Shown: positions 1 through 9,123 of the stretch, one piece after another
Layout: each line of letters opens with the position of its first letter
Position numbering within the stretch: position 1 is the stretch's first letter
Source of the DNA: Agrostemma githago
Lineage: Eukaryota > Streptophyta > Magnoliopsida > Caryophyllales > Caryophyllaceae
NCBI GenBank assembly: GCA_958450325.1
Contig: OY288243.1
Span: 37,980,878-38,044,877 of the forward strand
Reading direction: 5' to 3'
Length of the DNA stretch: 64,000 nt
Made by a program: the position numbers and the translations under genes
The notes under the pieces: model-generated
Told to the model about the DNA's origin: nothing
What the model saw: only the letters and a program-made list of their open reading frames with translations
Database searches by the model: none

Positions 1-1
1 T

Positions 2-877
2 TATAGCTTGATCCTTAAACAATGGTCACCTAATTTCTCTACTGAAATGGATAAAATTCATACAGTTCCTGTTTGGGTTTTGTTTCCTGATTTGGACCCT
101 TTCATGTGGTCTGAGGTTGTACTGAGCAAGTTAGCAAGCAAAATAGGTAATCCACTTTGTGCTGATCTAGCTACTACTATGAAGGCCAAATTGTCCTTTG
201 CTAGGGTGCTAATAGAGGTGGATGTGTCTAAGCCCTTGCTTGATCATATTTTGGTTAATACTCCTTTTACTGGTCCTTCTGTGCTAAAGATTGAATATGA
301 ATGGGTTCCCTATTTTTGTCATGGTTGTGGTAAACTAGGACACACAGTGCCTAACTGTAAATGGGAGAAAAAGAAAAATAAGGCTAAGGAAGTAGCTATT
401 GCAGCTAATGTTGAGAAAGAGCTAGGTGGTACCTTAGGAATTAGTGGGAAAGATGACTCAAATGAGGAAAGAATCCCCAAATTTGAGATTCATCAACCCA
501 CTTCTAATCCTATAATGCACTCAGAATGCTCTGAGCCTACAGACAATGTACAGGATGCTGATTTTATTCCTGTACAAAAGAGGAAGTCATCTTCCCCAAA
601 ACCTAGGGAGTCTATCTTGAAGCCCCTAGTTCTGGAAAATCCTTTCCAGATGCTCCATGGGAGCTTGGAGACTGGTAGTGGTGGGGAGCTAGGTGGTACC
701 TCAGGATATCCCTACACTTCTCAGGCTGTGGAAAGGGGAAAAGAAAGCTCAGGTCTGGATTTAGGCCTTAAGCACTCAATCCCTCCTGATGATAGTGTGG
801 AGGAGATGCCTGTAATGCACCAAGAATGCTCTGTAGTGGTTTTATCTGATGTTGTTCCTCCAGATAAGTCTAAATGA
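2..877 (+). CDS. LINE ORF1 protein, partial (DUF4283-like plus CCHC knuckle)
   Basis: ORF1p of plant L1 elements binds the element RNA and forms the retrotransposition particle. The frame is open from base 2 and has no start codon inside the window. The visible part begins in the C-terminal half of the DUF4283-like domain (LILKQWSPNFS, then WVLFPDLDPFMWSE). A CCHC zinc knuckle, CHGCGKLGHTVPNC, lies at about 317-358, followed by a low-complexity acidic and serine-rich C-terminus. The last residues before the stop are VPPDKSK, a tail shared in kind by the other LINEs here. The stop overlaps the ORF2 start as ATGA (874-877). The N-terminal region, where sister copies carry an AT-hook, is outside the window. 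Confidence 0.9.
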   Translation, partial: YSLILKQWSPNFSTEMDKIHTVPVWVLFPDLDPFMWSEVVLSKLASKIGNPLCADLATTMKAKLSFARVLIEVDVSKPLLDHILVNTPFTGPSVLKIEYEWVPYFCHGCGKLGHTVPNCKWEKKKNKAKEVAIAANVEKELGGTLGISGKDDSNEERIPKFEIHQPTSNPIMHSECSEPTDNVQDADFIPVQKRKSSSPKPRESILKPLVLENPFQMLHGSLETGSGGELGGTSGYPYTSQAVERGKESSGLDLGLKHSIPPDDSVEEMPVMHQECSVVVLSDVVPPDKSK

Positions 878-3800
878 AGATTGTCTCTTGGAATGTGAGA
901 GGGTTTAACAAAGCTTTAAAGCATAGTGAAGTTAGTGATTTTTTGTTCTCTAATAAAGTGGATATTATTGGCTTGGTTGAGACAAGGGTCAAGGTAGGAA
1001 ATGCTACTAAAATCATAAATAAGAAGTTTAAGGCTTGGGATGTAGTGACTAATTATGATTATCACTACAATGGTAGAATCTGGATTTTGTATAACCTTAA
1101 CACTGTTAAGGTTACTTGTTTGGCTATTTCTGATCAACAAATTACTGTGAATATTACTCATTTTGCTACTAATAACAGGATGCAAGTAAGTTTTATCTAT
1201 GGAATGAATGATGGGGCTAGTAGGGGTGATTTGTGGAAAGATTTGGAGGCTGTTTCTATTAATGACCCTTGGCTAGTCTTGGGAGATTTTAATGTAGTTC
1301 GAAGTCCTGAAGAGAAACTGGGCCATAATCCTCCAGTTTTACAAGAAATGTGGGATTTTAATTGTTGTTTGTTGAATTGCAAACTTGATGACCTTCCTTG
1401 TAGTGGAGGGAAGATGACTTGGACAAATAAACAGGAAGTTGACACTAGAACTTGGTCTAGACTAGATAGAGCTCTTGCTAATCCTCTCTGGACTGCAAAG
1501 TTTCCTACCTCTAATGTGGTAATTGGGGAACCTGGTATTTCTGATCATGCTCCAGTTATTGTTGAAGTTTCTAAGGATGTTCCATTAAAAAGGCATTTTA
1601 GTTTCCTCAACTGTTGGGCATCTCATCCTGACTTTCATAATGTGGTAGCTCAAGCCTGGAATGGAAGAATATCTGGAAGTCCCATGTTCTGCTTATTTCA
1701 AAAATTGAAAAGAGTCAAAGCTGTCCTCAAAGTCTTTCATAAAACTCATTTCAGCATGTTATCCTCTGCTGTCAAAGAAGCTAAAAAAGAACTTTTGACT
1801 TGTCAAAGCAAATTAAATTTTAGCCCTTTCTCTGAATCTTTGTTGGAACAGGAAAAGATTTTGCTCTCTCACTACTGTGATTTAAAGGAAGCAGAATTAA
1901 GTATGCTTCAGCAAAGGGCCAAGATACAACATATACAACAAGCTGATTGCTCCTCCAAATACTTTTTCTCAAAAATTGCAGAAAGGAGAACTCAGCAAAT
2001 GATAGGAGCTATACAAGATGAGGATGGGAAAATTTGTACTGGTACTGCTGCAGTTTCTCAGGCCTTTCAAGACTATTATAATAACCTACTTGGTAGAAGA
2101 ACTAGGATCACTGGTTCTTTTGCTAGCACATCTACTCTCCCTATGGATGCTCAGGTAAAAATCTGTCAAACTGTCTCTATTGAGGAAATCAAAAAAGTAG
2201 TGTTCAGTATGGATTGTAATAGTAGTCCTGGGATTGATGGGTTTTCTGTGGGCTTCTTTAAATCTTGTTGGAGCATAATTGAGAAGGATTTTTGTGCTGC
2301 TATACTGCACTTTTTCAAGGCTGGCAGAATGTCAAAACAGGCTAATGCTACTTTGGTAACACTGATACCTAAGAAGAAAGATGCTCAATCTGTTAAGGAA
2401 TTTAGGCCTATCTCTTGTTGCACAGTGTTCTACAAAACTGTGTCCAAAATCATTGCAAACAGAATGAAGCCGTTGATGCCTAGTCTAATTGGTAAGGAGC
2501 AGGCTGCTTTTGTTACTGGGAGGAATATTTTTGATAGTATTTTACTTTCCCAAGCCCTGGTTAAAGGGTACACCAGGAAGTTCTTAACCCCAAGATCCAT
2601 GATCAAGGTTGACATTAAGAAGGCTTTTGATTCTCTCCAATGGGAATTTATATCCTCTATGTTACACTCTATGGGCTTCCCTAATCAGTTTATTCAATGG
2701 ATTATGGGATGTATTACAGGGCCTTGGTATTCTTTCAAACTCAATGGAGAAACTACAGGTTTCTTTCAGGGACATAGCGGTATTAGGCAAGGAGATCCTT
2801 TATCTCCCTACCTTTTTGTGCTCAGTATGGAAATTCTATCTCAGAGACTTAGAGTTCTTTGTCAACAGGAGCAAGTGTCATTTCATCCAAAGTGCTGCAA
2901 GTTACAACTAACTCACCTTATATTTGCAGATGACTTAATGATTTTCACAAGGGGTGATGTTCCCTCTGTGGTAGCAGCAAAAAATGCTTTAACTGATTTT
3001 GCTAAGCTCTCAGGACTTCACCCTAATATTGAGAAGACTTGCATTTACTTTGGTGGGGTTGATAAGAGTGTGAAGCAACAGATTACTACTGGCACTGGGT
3101 TTTCTATTGGTGAGTTTCCATTCAGGTATCTGGGGATCCCACTTACCACTGCTAGAATCACTATTTTGCTTTTTGATGCCCTTATTCTTAAGGTTCAACA
3201 TGCTACTTGTCATTGGTCTAACCAGCTATTATCCTATGCTGGTAAGGCTCAATTAATCAATTCTGTGGTGTTTGGATTAGAGAATTTTTGGTGCTCGAGT
3301 ATGCTTCTTCCTGTAGCAGTCACAAGAGCACTAAATAAGCTCTGTAAGGATTTCTTTTGGGGCATTAAATCTGGGCAGAAGAGGCTGGTGTTTAAGAAAT
3401 GGAAGGAAGTCTGTTCACCTTGGACGTTTGGAGGGTTTGGGGTAAAAGATGTGGCTACCTGGAACATTGCTTTGCACTCTCAATGGTTATGGAAGCTATC
3501 TAAAGAGCCTAATAGTATCTGGACTCAATGGTGTCAACATTACCTGCTGCAGCAGGAAGATATTTGGTCTATTCAAGCAAAGGAATTCTTTCCTATGGGG
3601 TTTAAGAATATCTTAGACACCAGGGACAAGATTATCCAGATTGTTGGTTCTAAGAGGAATGCTATGGATCTCATTCAAGACTGTTCATCAGAGTCCAAAT
3701 TCCTGGTGAACAAGGCGTATTACCTCCTCAATCACTGGAAGAAGAAAGCATGGGGATCTATCTTCACTTCGTCCATGATTGTTCCTAGTCACAAAATAAT

Positions 3801-4251
3801 AACTTCGATGGCATTGCAGAGTCAGCTTGCTACTACTGATCAGTTTGTCAGGAAAGGTTTCTATATGGTGTCTAGATGTTCCCTTTGTGAAGCAGCTCTA
3901 GAGGATCACAAACATTTATTCTTCTCCTGTTCTTATTCTCATAAGATTTGGCAAGCCATTCTGAACTGGATGTCATTGGGAAGTCTAAGCAATCAGCTAC
4001 ATCAATTAATCAAATGGATGAAGAGTACACACAAGGCCAAACATTGGAAATTTGCTTGGCTGTCTACTAGTCTTGCAGCTACTGTTACTACGATTTGGCA
4101 AGAAAGGAATCAAAGGGTTTTCAAGGGTACAAAGACTGCATCAGAAGTTCTTGTTACAAAAATACAGTTTACAGTGTTCACTAGATTTGTTGCACATAAG
4201 CATAATCCTAAATTAGGAAGGATTTTAGATAGAATGTCTTCTTTTATGTAA
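874..4251 (+). CDS. LINE ORF2: AP-like endonuclease, reverse transcriptase, zf-RVT
   Basis: This 1125-aa protein would nick the target and reverse-transcribe the element RNA at the nick (target-primed reverse transcription). The endonuclease domain (about residues 1-230) shows the catalytic landmarks WNVRGFN, VETR, YNGRIW, LGDFNVV and SDHAP (D224, H225). The reverse transcriptase core includes RPISCCTVFYKTVSK, IKVDIKKAFDSLQW, SGIRQGDPLSPYLF and the catalytic FADDLMIF at about residue 684. The zf-RVT knuckle CSLC...HKHLFFSC is near residue 1003. No RNase H domain is seen. The start ATG is chosen because it overlaps the ORF1 stop by four bases, as in all sister copies. No disabling change is visible. 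Confidence 0.94.
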   Translation: MKIVSWNVRGFNKALKHSEVSDFLFSNKVDIIGLVETRVKVGNATKIINKKFKAWDVVTNYDYHYNGRIWILYNLNTVKVTCLAISDQQITVNITHFATNNRMQVSFIYGMNDGASRGDLWKDLEAVSINDPWLVLGDFNVVRSPEEKLGHNPPVLQEMWDFNCCLLNCKLDDLPCSGGKMTWTNKQEVDTRTWSRLDRALANPLWTAKFPTSNVVIGEPGISDHAPVIVEVSKDVPLKRHFSFLNCWASHPDFHNVVAQAWNGRISGSPMFCLFQKLKRVKAVLKVFHKTHFSMLSSAVKEAKKELLTCQSKLNFSPFSESLLEQEKILLSHYCDLKEAELSMLQQRAKIQHIQQADCSSKYFFSKIAERRTQQMIGAIQDEDGKICTGTAAVSQAFQDYYNNLLGRRTRITGSFASTSTLPMDAQVKICQTVSIEEIKKVVFSMDCNSSPGIDGFSVGFFKSCWSIIEKDFCAAILHFFKAGRMSKQANATLVTLIPKKKDAQSVKEFRPISCCTVFYKTVSKIIANRMKPLMPSLIGKEQAAFVTGRNIFDSILLSQALVKGYTRKFLTPRSMIKVDIKKAFDSLQWEFISSMLHSMGFPNQFIQWIMGCITGPWYSFKLNGETTGFFQGHSGIRQGDPLSPYLFVLSMEILSQRLRVLCQQEQVSFHPKCCKLQLTHLIFADDLMIFTRGDVPSVVAAKNALTDFAKLSGLHPNIEKTCIYFGGVDKSVKQQITTGTGFSIGEFPFRYLGIPLTTARITILLFDALILKVQHATCHWSNQLLSYAGKAQLINSVVFGLENFWCSSMLLPVAVTRALNKLCKDFFWGIKSGQKRLVFKKWKEVCSPWTFGGFGVKDVATWNIALHSQWLWKLSKEPNSIWTQWCQHYLLQQEDIWSIQAKEFFPMGFKNILDTRDKIIQIVGSKRNAMDLIQDCSSESKFLVNKAYYLLNHWKKKAWGSIFTSSMIVPSHKIITSMALQSQLATTDQFVRKGFYMVSRCSLCEAALEDHKHLFFSCSYSHKIWQAILNWMSLGSLSNQLHQLIKWMKSTHKAKHWKFAWLSTSLAATVTTIWQERNQRVFKGTKTASEVLVTKIQFTVFTRFVAHKHNPKLGRILDRMSSFM

Positions 4252-4288
4252 GATGGCCTAGTGTGATATACTTTTGCATCAAAATGTA

Positions 4289-4322
4289 ATTTCATTAATC
4301 ATTGAAATGATGAATTTTTCTG

Positions 4323-4323
<1 letters not shown>
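4289..4323 (+). promoter_or_regulatory. L1a 3'-terminal hairpin and CTGCA end
   Basis: ATTTCA (4289-4294) can pair with TGAAAT (4303-4308) to form a six-base-pair stem with an eight-base loop, 12 bases before TGCA and the A-tail. Equivalent hairpins occur at the same place in L1d, L1e, L1f, L1g and L1h. The likely role is recognition by the element's reverse transcriptase; this is inference. Confidence 0.55.
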
Positions 4324-4549
<226 letters not shown>

Positions 4550-4841
4550 CGAAAAAGAGAAAGGAGAAAGGAGATGTCGGGATTTGAATTACACCCTCAA
4601 CCTACATGCTTAAATGGCCTCGGAAACGAACTCGTAATAGCGACGGGAGCGCGGGAGTGTCGAGATATGTAAGTAGAGTTATGGTGTATGTGTCTTTGAC
4701 GAGTTTTGATCTCGGGAATTTGAATGTATATATGTGTATGTAGATGGATGATTGAAAGGTGGTGAAGTTGTAGTGTAAAGTTGCAAAATAGGATGATTAG
4801 GGTTGAAGAAAAACCTCGTGAAATGGCTTAGGGTGACGGGG

Positions 4842-4850
4842 TATTTATAG
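4842..4850 (-). promoter_or_regulatory. Putative TATA box of Ogre-like 3' LTR
   Basis: The minus strand reads CTATAAATACCCC, a good plant TATA box, about 520 bases into the LTR. The same site is conserved at 56350-56358. It would place the (TAA)n landing site downstream of transcription start, in the transcribed part of the LTR. Confidence 0.5.
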
Positions 4851-4872
4851 AACAAATACCCCGGTTTAAGGC

Positions 4873-4983
4873 CACTCGATCGAGTGTAGCGTGTGTACTC
4901 GATTGAGTGCCCGGTTCGAGTCCGGTTCTGCTGGTTTACTGCTTTACTCGACCGAGTGGGTATGAACCACTCGATCGAGTGGC
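4873..4983. repeat. Cluster of four palindromes CACTCGATCGAGTG and variants
   Basis: Palindromic 12-14-mers occur at about 4873-4886, 4896-4908, 4945-4958 and 4969-4982, all variants of ACTCGRYCGAGT. The equivalent cluster is at about 56380-56490, and four more occur at 12025-12135 in the other half of the LTR. Confidence 0.8.
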
Positions 4984-5366
4984 TAAAAACGTTGGGAGTG
5001 TTTTTATGAAAGATTTGTTGCCTTTTTTGAATGAGATTTGTTTGTTGGACAAGCTTCTAGAAGCGAACTTGGCTGTTTTTTGTGTCGGATTCGTCTTTGA
5101 CCGGGTTTTGACCCGGTCGCCAAAAGACGGTTTTATTTTCGGTGTCGGTTTTGACCCAAATTAGTCTCATTTTATTGGAAACGACCCACTGGGCCTGAAT
5201 ATGAGGTCGGTTTTGAGAGATTTTCACTCCGCTAAATGCCCACGTCGGATACTATTGATTCTGAGTCCGTATTCGAGCGTATTAAGTCACGTTAGCGTCC
5301 GATCATCATCGGATGTTTTGTCGGAAACTGCTATAGACACTAGCAGGCAAAATGCAGGTGTCTACA

Positions 5367-5378
5367 GAGCCCCCACTC
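5367..5378 (-). other. Polypurine tract of Ogre-like element
   Basis: The minus strand reads AGAGTGGGGGCTC directly before TGTAGACACC. A purine-rich tract abutting the 3' LTR is the plus-strand primer site of LTR retrotransposons. It fixes the orientation of the element as minus. Confidence 0.75.
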
Positions 5379-5561
5379 TGACTGAGGCTTGGACAAGGCG
5401 AAAGTCAGAGTAGCTACCAGGCCAATCGCAGATTACGACCTGGCAGCCTTCCGGTCGGGTCGTTTATAGTCCAGTAGACTTGCGTAAAGGGCCCGCCAGC
5501 CATAAGCAGAGGGTCATACCTGTCTTGATGACGACAGCTCCGTGGGGATTCGAACTTGCCT

Positions 5562-5741
5562 TTGAAGTCATAGGTGTACCCGTATGCCGACACATCACAT
5601 TTTGGATGTAGCATTCCAGGAGAAACACCGACTCACGCTGGGGAGTAAAGTAGCTGCGCAGGGACTTGCTTCTGAAGTCCTGGGTGTACCCGTATGCCGT
5701 CACATGACAACTTGCATGTAGCATTCCAGGAGAAACACCGT
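5562..5741. repeat. Direct repeat of about 66 bp, two copies
   Basis: Copies at about 5562-5627 and 5674-5741 share GTGTACCCGTATGCCG and GTAGCATTCCAGGAGAAAC with a few differences between. The period is about 112-114 bases. It lies inside the Ogre-like interior. Confidence 0.8.
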
Positions 5742-7259
5742 CTTTGATGTTTCGTTGGGAAGCATTAGCTGGTACCTGAAATGTTAGATACATAGGCAGA
5801 AATAGCAGGTATATCAGATAGCAAGATAGCATATAGGAAATGCAGTTAGCATCTATAGACTGGCTTGCGCTGGGGAAAATGATTTTTGCTTCATTTTGAA
5901 ATCGAAGTCCTGAAAGCAACTCACGTGCTAGGAGATGGGTTTTCAAAATTGAAAAGGGTAGAAAAGAAATTTGCAGTTTAAATAGATTGAAATTTGACCT
6001 TGTCAAAAAGGATTTTATCAAATGGCTAAGTTTTGCAAACTTTGAAGTGAAAATTTGAGGAGGGAGGTACCGACAGACTCGACTCTGGACGTGACAGGAC
6101 GATGAGTTGACAGACGCGACTGGACTCTCGGGGGGTTGGACCGCGACTCGGTAGGGGGGTGGGCCACCTAAGATGACAAGACTCTTAAGTTGCGTTATTC
6201 CGTAGCCTAGGCGAGTGGCAACACGGTCGAACATACATCGAAATGGGAAGGATGTGTCAAAGTCTGCAATGAGACTGCTTCTGCAGGACTCAGCAGTGGC
6301 AATGTTGTAGTCTAGTGTTGTTTGAATGTTTGGTTTTGGGGTACATTCCCAAAGTGGGTGTCGCTTCGAGTCCCTGACGGATTCTCGTCTTCGACTGAGC
6401 CAAGTACTAGGACACTCTATAGAAAGGAGGCTAGTTTTTGAAAATCATTTGGATTATGTGAGTGGATGGGAGTCTTCTGCCTAAGAGAAGCCCCCAGGAC
6501 GACAAAGCTAGCTTTTGAGAACATGACAGTGTCGTGACCGGAATGATGGTGCTTTCTGAATTTGTGTCAATATGGGTGGTTGTGCCCTTGTTTGAAGGGC
6601 TGCCTACATATTCACGTGTAGTGAAATCAAACCAAGCCGTAGTTCAGTGGATTGGAAGATATATTATGGTGCCTAGTTTATTAGGGCTTTGTGTGTAACT
6701 AGCCATAGCGATGGTGTAGGCTAGGTGCATTCCCAATGACGTCTTCATCAAAGGGCTAGAACAGTTAGGATGTTGATCCCGTGACTGTGAGCGTTCTCCG
6801 GGGTAGCCCCCAGAGATGGTGTGAACTATTTGGGCATGTTCTATGCCGACCGCAGGTTGAGTTCCCGTATTTGGGGTTGGTAACTGGTTTGGATAATTTT
6901 GGAAATGTGGAGCTAGGTCGTAAATGGCTTTGATGATTCGAAATCTGGAGCTCGCTTTTGTGGAGCTAAGGCTTCGAGGGTAAGGTATTGTAATGTGGTA
7001 GGAAAGGGGAAGTCGAATAAAAATGACTCGGACTTCGATTGGGCTAGGTTTGATAATGCGGGATCTGGTTTCCATGTCTGGCCCTAATGGTAAGGGTGTA
7101 TCCTATGGAGCTTGAATCCTCAAAATTCTGGGCTGTCTCTTAGCCTAGGTCTCGGGAAGGTATTGAGGGTTGTAATGTGGGAAGGATAGATGTGGTGTTA
7201 GCTGACCAGCTTAATTGTCTCTTCCCTATTCGATGGTATGGGTTTTGATGATTTTTGAA

Positions 7260-7440
7260 TTGACCGTACCCCGGTCAAGGGACTTTCACTTGAGCTGACC
7301 GTTGACCACGGTCATGAGTATTTGAATTTTTTTGTGTTTTTTTGGGTTGACCTCTTAGCCCCGGTCGTGGGATTCTTCATTTGAGTTGACCGTGCCCCGG
7401 TCAAGGGATTGACCGTATCTGGTCAAGGGATGTTGATCAT
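7260..7440. repeat. GACCGT/CCGGTCAAGGGA-rich short repeats
   Basis: TTGACCGTACCCCGGTCAAG at about 7259, TTGACCGTGCCCCGGTCAAG at about 7387 and related shorter forms recur within 180 bases. GACC and GGTC arms can pair, so each unit could form a small hairpin. No function is evident. Confidence 0.6.
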
Positions 7441-8241
7441 GGCCAGCTCTTTTGTTTTGGCCTTTTGCTTTTTTTTTTCTTCTTTGGACTTCTGTTTTTT
7501 GTCCAGTTTTTTTTTTCACGGCTATCCCTCCCTTTGATGTTGTGGGTGGATTCGGGGTTGGGCCTATCGGTTGGATTAGGCTTGTGGAGCTAAACCTTTG
7601 TAAGGTGTAAGCCTAGTTGGTATTTGTGTGAGTGCAACTCATGGTGGAGTACTCTACTGTAAGCATGGTGGTTTGGATCTCGGTATTGTCATCATAATTC
7701 CGAGCAGGCTTGGTGGGAGCATCGTCCCGAGTTGGGTATTTTTGGCATCTCGTCTATTGAGTCACGATGCTTCTTTTTTCTTCTGGTCAGACTAACACCT
7801 AAGGTAGGGATTGGTTAGTCTTATTAGAAGGGTATTTATTGTGGGAAGTGGGCTAGCCTTCCGTCTTGAACCCAAACTAGGAGACTACCTAGATTTGTCA
7901 TAGGATTCGATACCGCTCCTTCTTGGGGTAGTTATGTGGCTTTCTATACCAGACATGGAACAGGTAAAGGAAAACACGGGTCTCGGTTCCTGCAGTCATT
8001 ATAGATGTGCCTATAATAGTCACGTGCATGTGCTCACAGTGTATGATGGTGTTCATCATGTTCTCGGAAACACATAAGGGAAGCTTATATGAGAAATAGA
8101 AAAGCTGATTTTATTGAATTTTGAAAAGAGGACAGAATACAGTTGACTCTGACTCTGACTTTGAAATTGAGAGAGATAGAACATCCTAGACTCGGACTCA
8201 GACTCGGATTTAAATCAAATCTGGACTCTTGGATGAGGTTG

Positions 8242-9123
8242 TTAGTAGTCTTCGGCTTCTAAGGACTCAAGTGGATGTCCAGTATAGCCTTCGGTAGAAG
8301 CTTCACCCAAATCTTCATTATGTCGAAGATCGTCTTCAGTCCTAGTGCCCGTTTCGGTAAGCACATCAAAGTTTGAAATGCCGGCATACCTAAGATGGAC
8401 GCGGTAGGAGGGTAGGAGGTTGTTGATGAATGCATCTACTAGTGTCTTCTCGCTGGGCTTGTCTACCAGCTTAACACTCTCAGCCCGCCAACGTTGAAAG
8501 TATTTGGTGAAACCCTCTGTTGGATCTTGGGCCATGACTTCTAAAGTCCGCATGGTAGTCTGAAGTTCAGTATTATCAGAATAGGTTTTAGCGAACTCGG
8601 TAGCCACATCTTCCCAAGTGGGGAACCTTTTTGTGTCTAGCCTATAGAGCCAGGCTTTTGGATATTTCCCGAGGGATGTGCCGAACAGATTGATGAACAT
8701 TTCGGCTTTAACCCCCTTGATTGCCATGAATGCCTTGAAAGCTCGGAGGTGTGGTAATGGATCCTCCGTCCCTTCGAAAATGGGCAACCCTTCTAGATTG
8801 AGATTTGTTGGTAGTTTCTCACTGATGGGTGCATAGTCTCGGGAGTTTTCAGCACGAATGTTGTTCTCTTGGGAGGCATGGAACTGTTGTTCGAGCTCAC
8901 GCACCGTGCTGATCAGTTTAGCAAATGGCCAAGTATTTACCGACCCATAATTGAAGTCTTGTTCTTCAACGACAGTTAAACGAGCGTTTAAGGCCTCTTG
9001 GTCGGCTCTTATGAACCCTAGTTGGGTTTCAAACATGGCCTGCTTACTAACCATTGTTTCTAGCAAAGCCTTCAGTTCATTAATGGTGTTTTCCATGTCC
9101 CTATTCCCGGTTGTGGATGCCAT
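8242..9123 (-). CDS. gag: Ogre/Tat-type gag protein
   Basis: This is a capsid-type Gag that would package element RNA. The reading frame is 293 aa from the ATG at 9123 (MASTTGNRDMENTINELK). I prefer that start over the upstream in-frame ATG at 9180, because related gag proteins begin close to the MENTINELK coiled-coil segment. A retrotransposon gag core follows: PIFEGTEDPLPHLRAFK, LYRLDTKRFPTWEDVATEF, then FTKYFQRWRAES and LLPSYRVHLRY. No zinc knuckle is present, and the protein stops after an acidic tail, so it is shorter than gag of autonomous Ogre elements. It is open along its whole length although pol is missing, which fits a non-autonomous element that kept gag. Confidence 0.8.
   Translation of the reverse strand: MASTTGNRDMENTINELKALLETMVSKQAMFETQLGFIRADQEALNARLTVVEEQDFNYGSVNTWPFAKLISTVRELEQQFHASQENNIRAENSRDYAPISEKLPTNLNLEGLPIFEGTEDPLPHLRAFKAFMAIKGVKAEMFINLFGTSLGKYPKAWLYRLDTKRFPTWEDVATEFAKTYSDNTELQTTMRTLEVMAQDPTEGFTKYFQRWRAESVKLVDKPSEKTLVDAFINNLLPSYRVHLRYAGISNFDVLTETGTRTEDDLRHNEDLGEASTEGYTGHPLESLEAEDY

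Larger units (their letters stand above)
4550..5366 (-). repeat. Ogre-like 3' LTR, outer half (interrupted at 4550)
   Basis: Read on the minus strand, the LTR begins TGTAGACACC at 5366. The block matches 56063-56874 with about 18 substitutions and one small indel over about 810 bases by eye, as expected for two LTRs of one element that have aged about 2 percent. It stops at the (TAA)n array holding L1a; the rest of this LTR should lie left of the window. Confidence 0.85.
5379..8241 (-). other. Non-coding interior of Ogre-like element, gag to PPT
   Basis: About 2.9 kb without a convincing gene. In an autonomous Ogre/Tat element the protease, reverse transcriptase, RNase H and integrase would lie here; I see none of their motifs on either strand. 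Short minus-strand frames (for example 5464-6234 and 6644-7075) resemble no protein I recognise. The stretch contains a duplicated block at 5562-5741 and several GACC/GGTC-rich copies around 7260-7440. Confidence 0.6.

Noticed and set aside
4907..5164. 85-aa frame in the LTR, repeated at 56415-56672
   Set aside because: Present in both copies only because the LTRs are alike. Not conserved as protein, and on the strand opposite to the element.
5464..6234. Minus-strand 256-aa frame in the Ogre-like interior
   Set aside because: No domain recognised; composition follows the non-coding repeat sequence. It crosses the duplicated block at 5562-5741.
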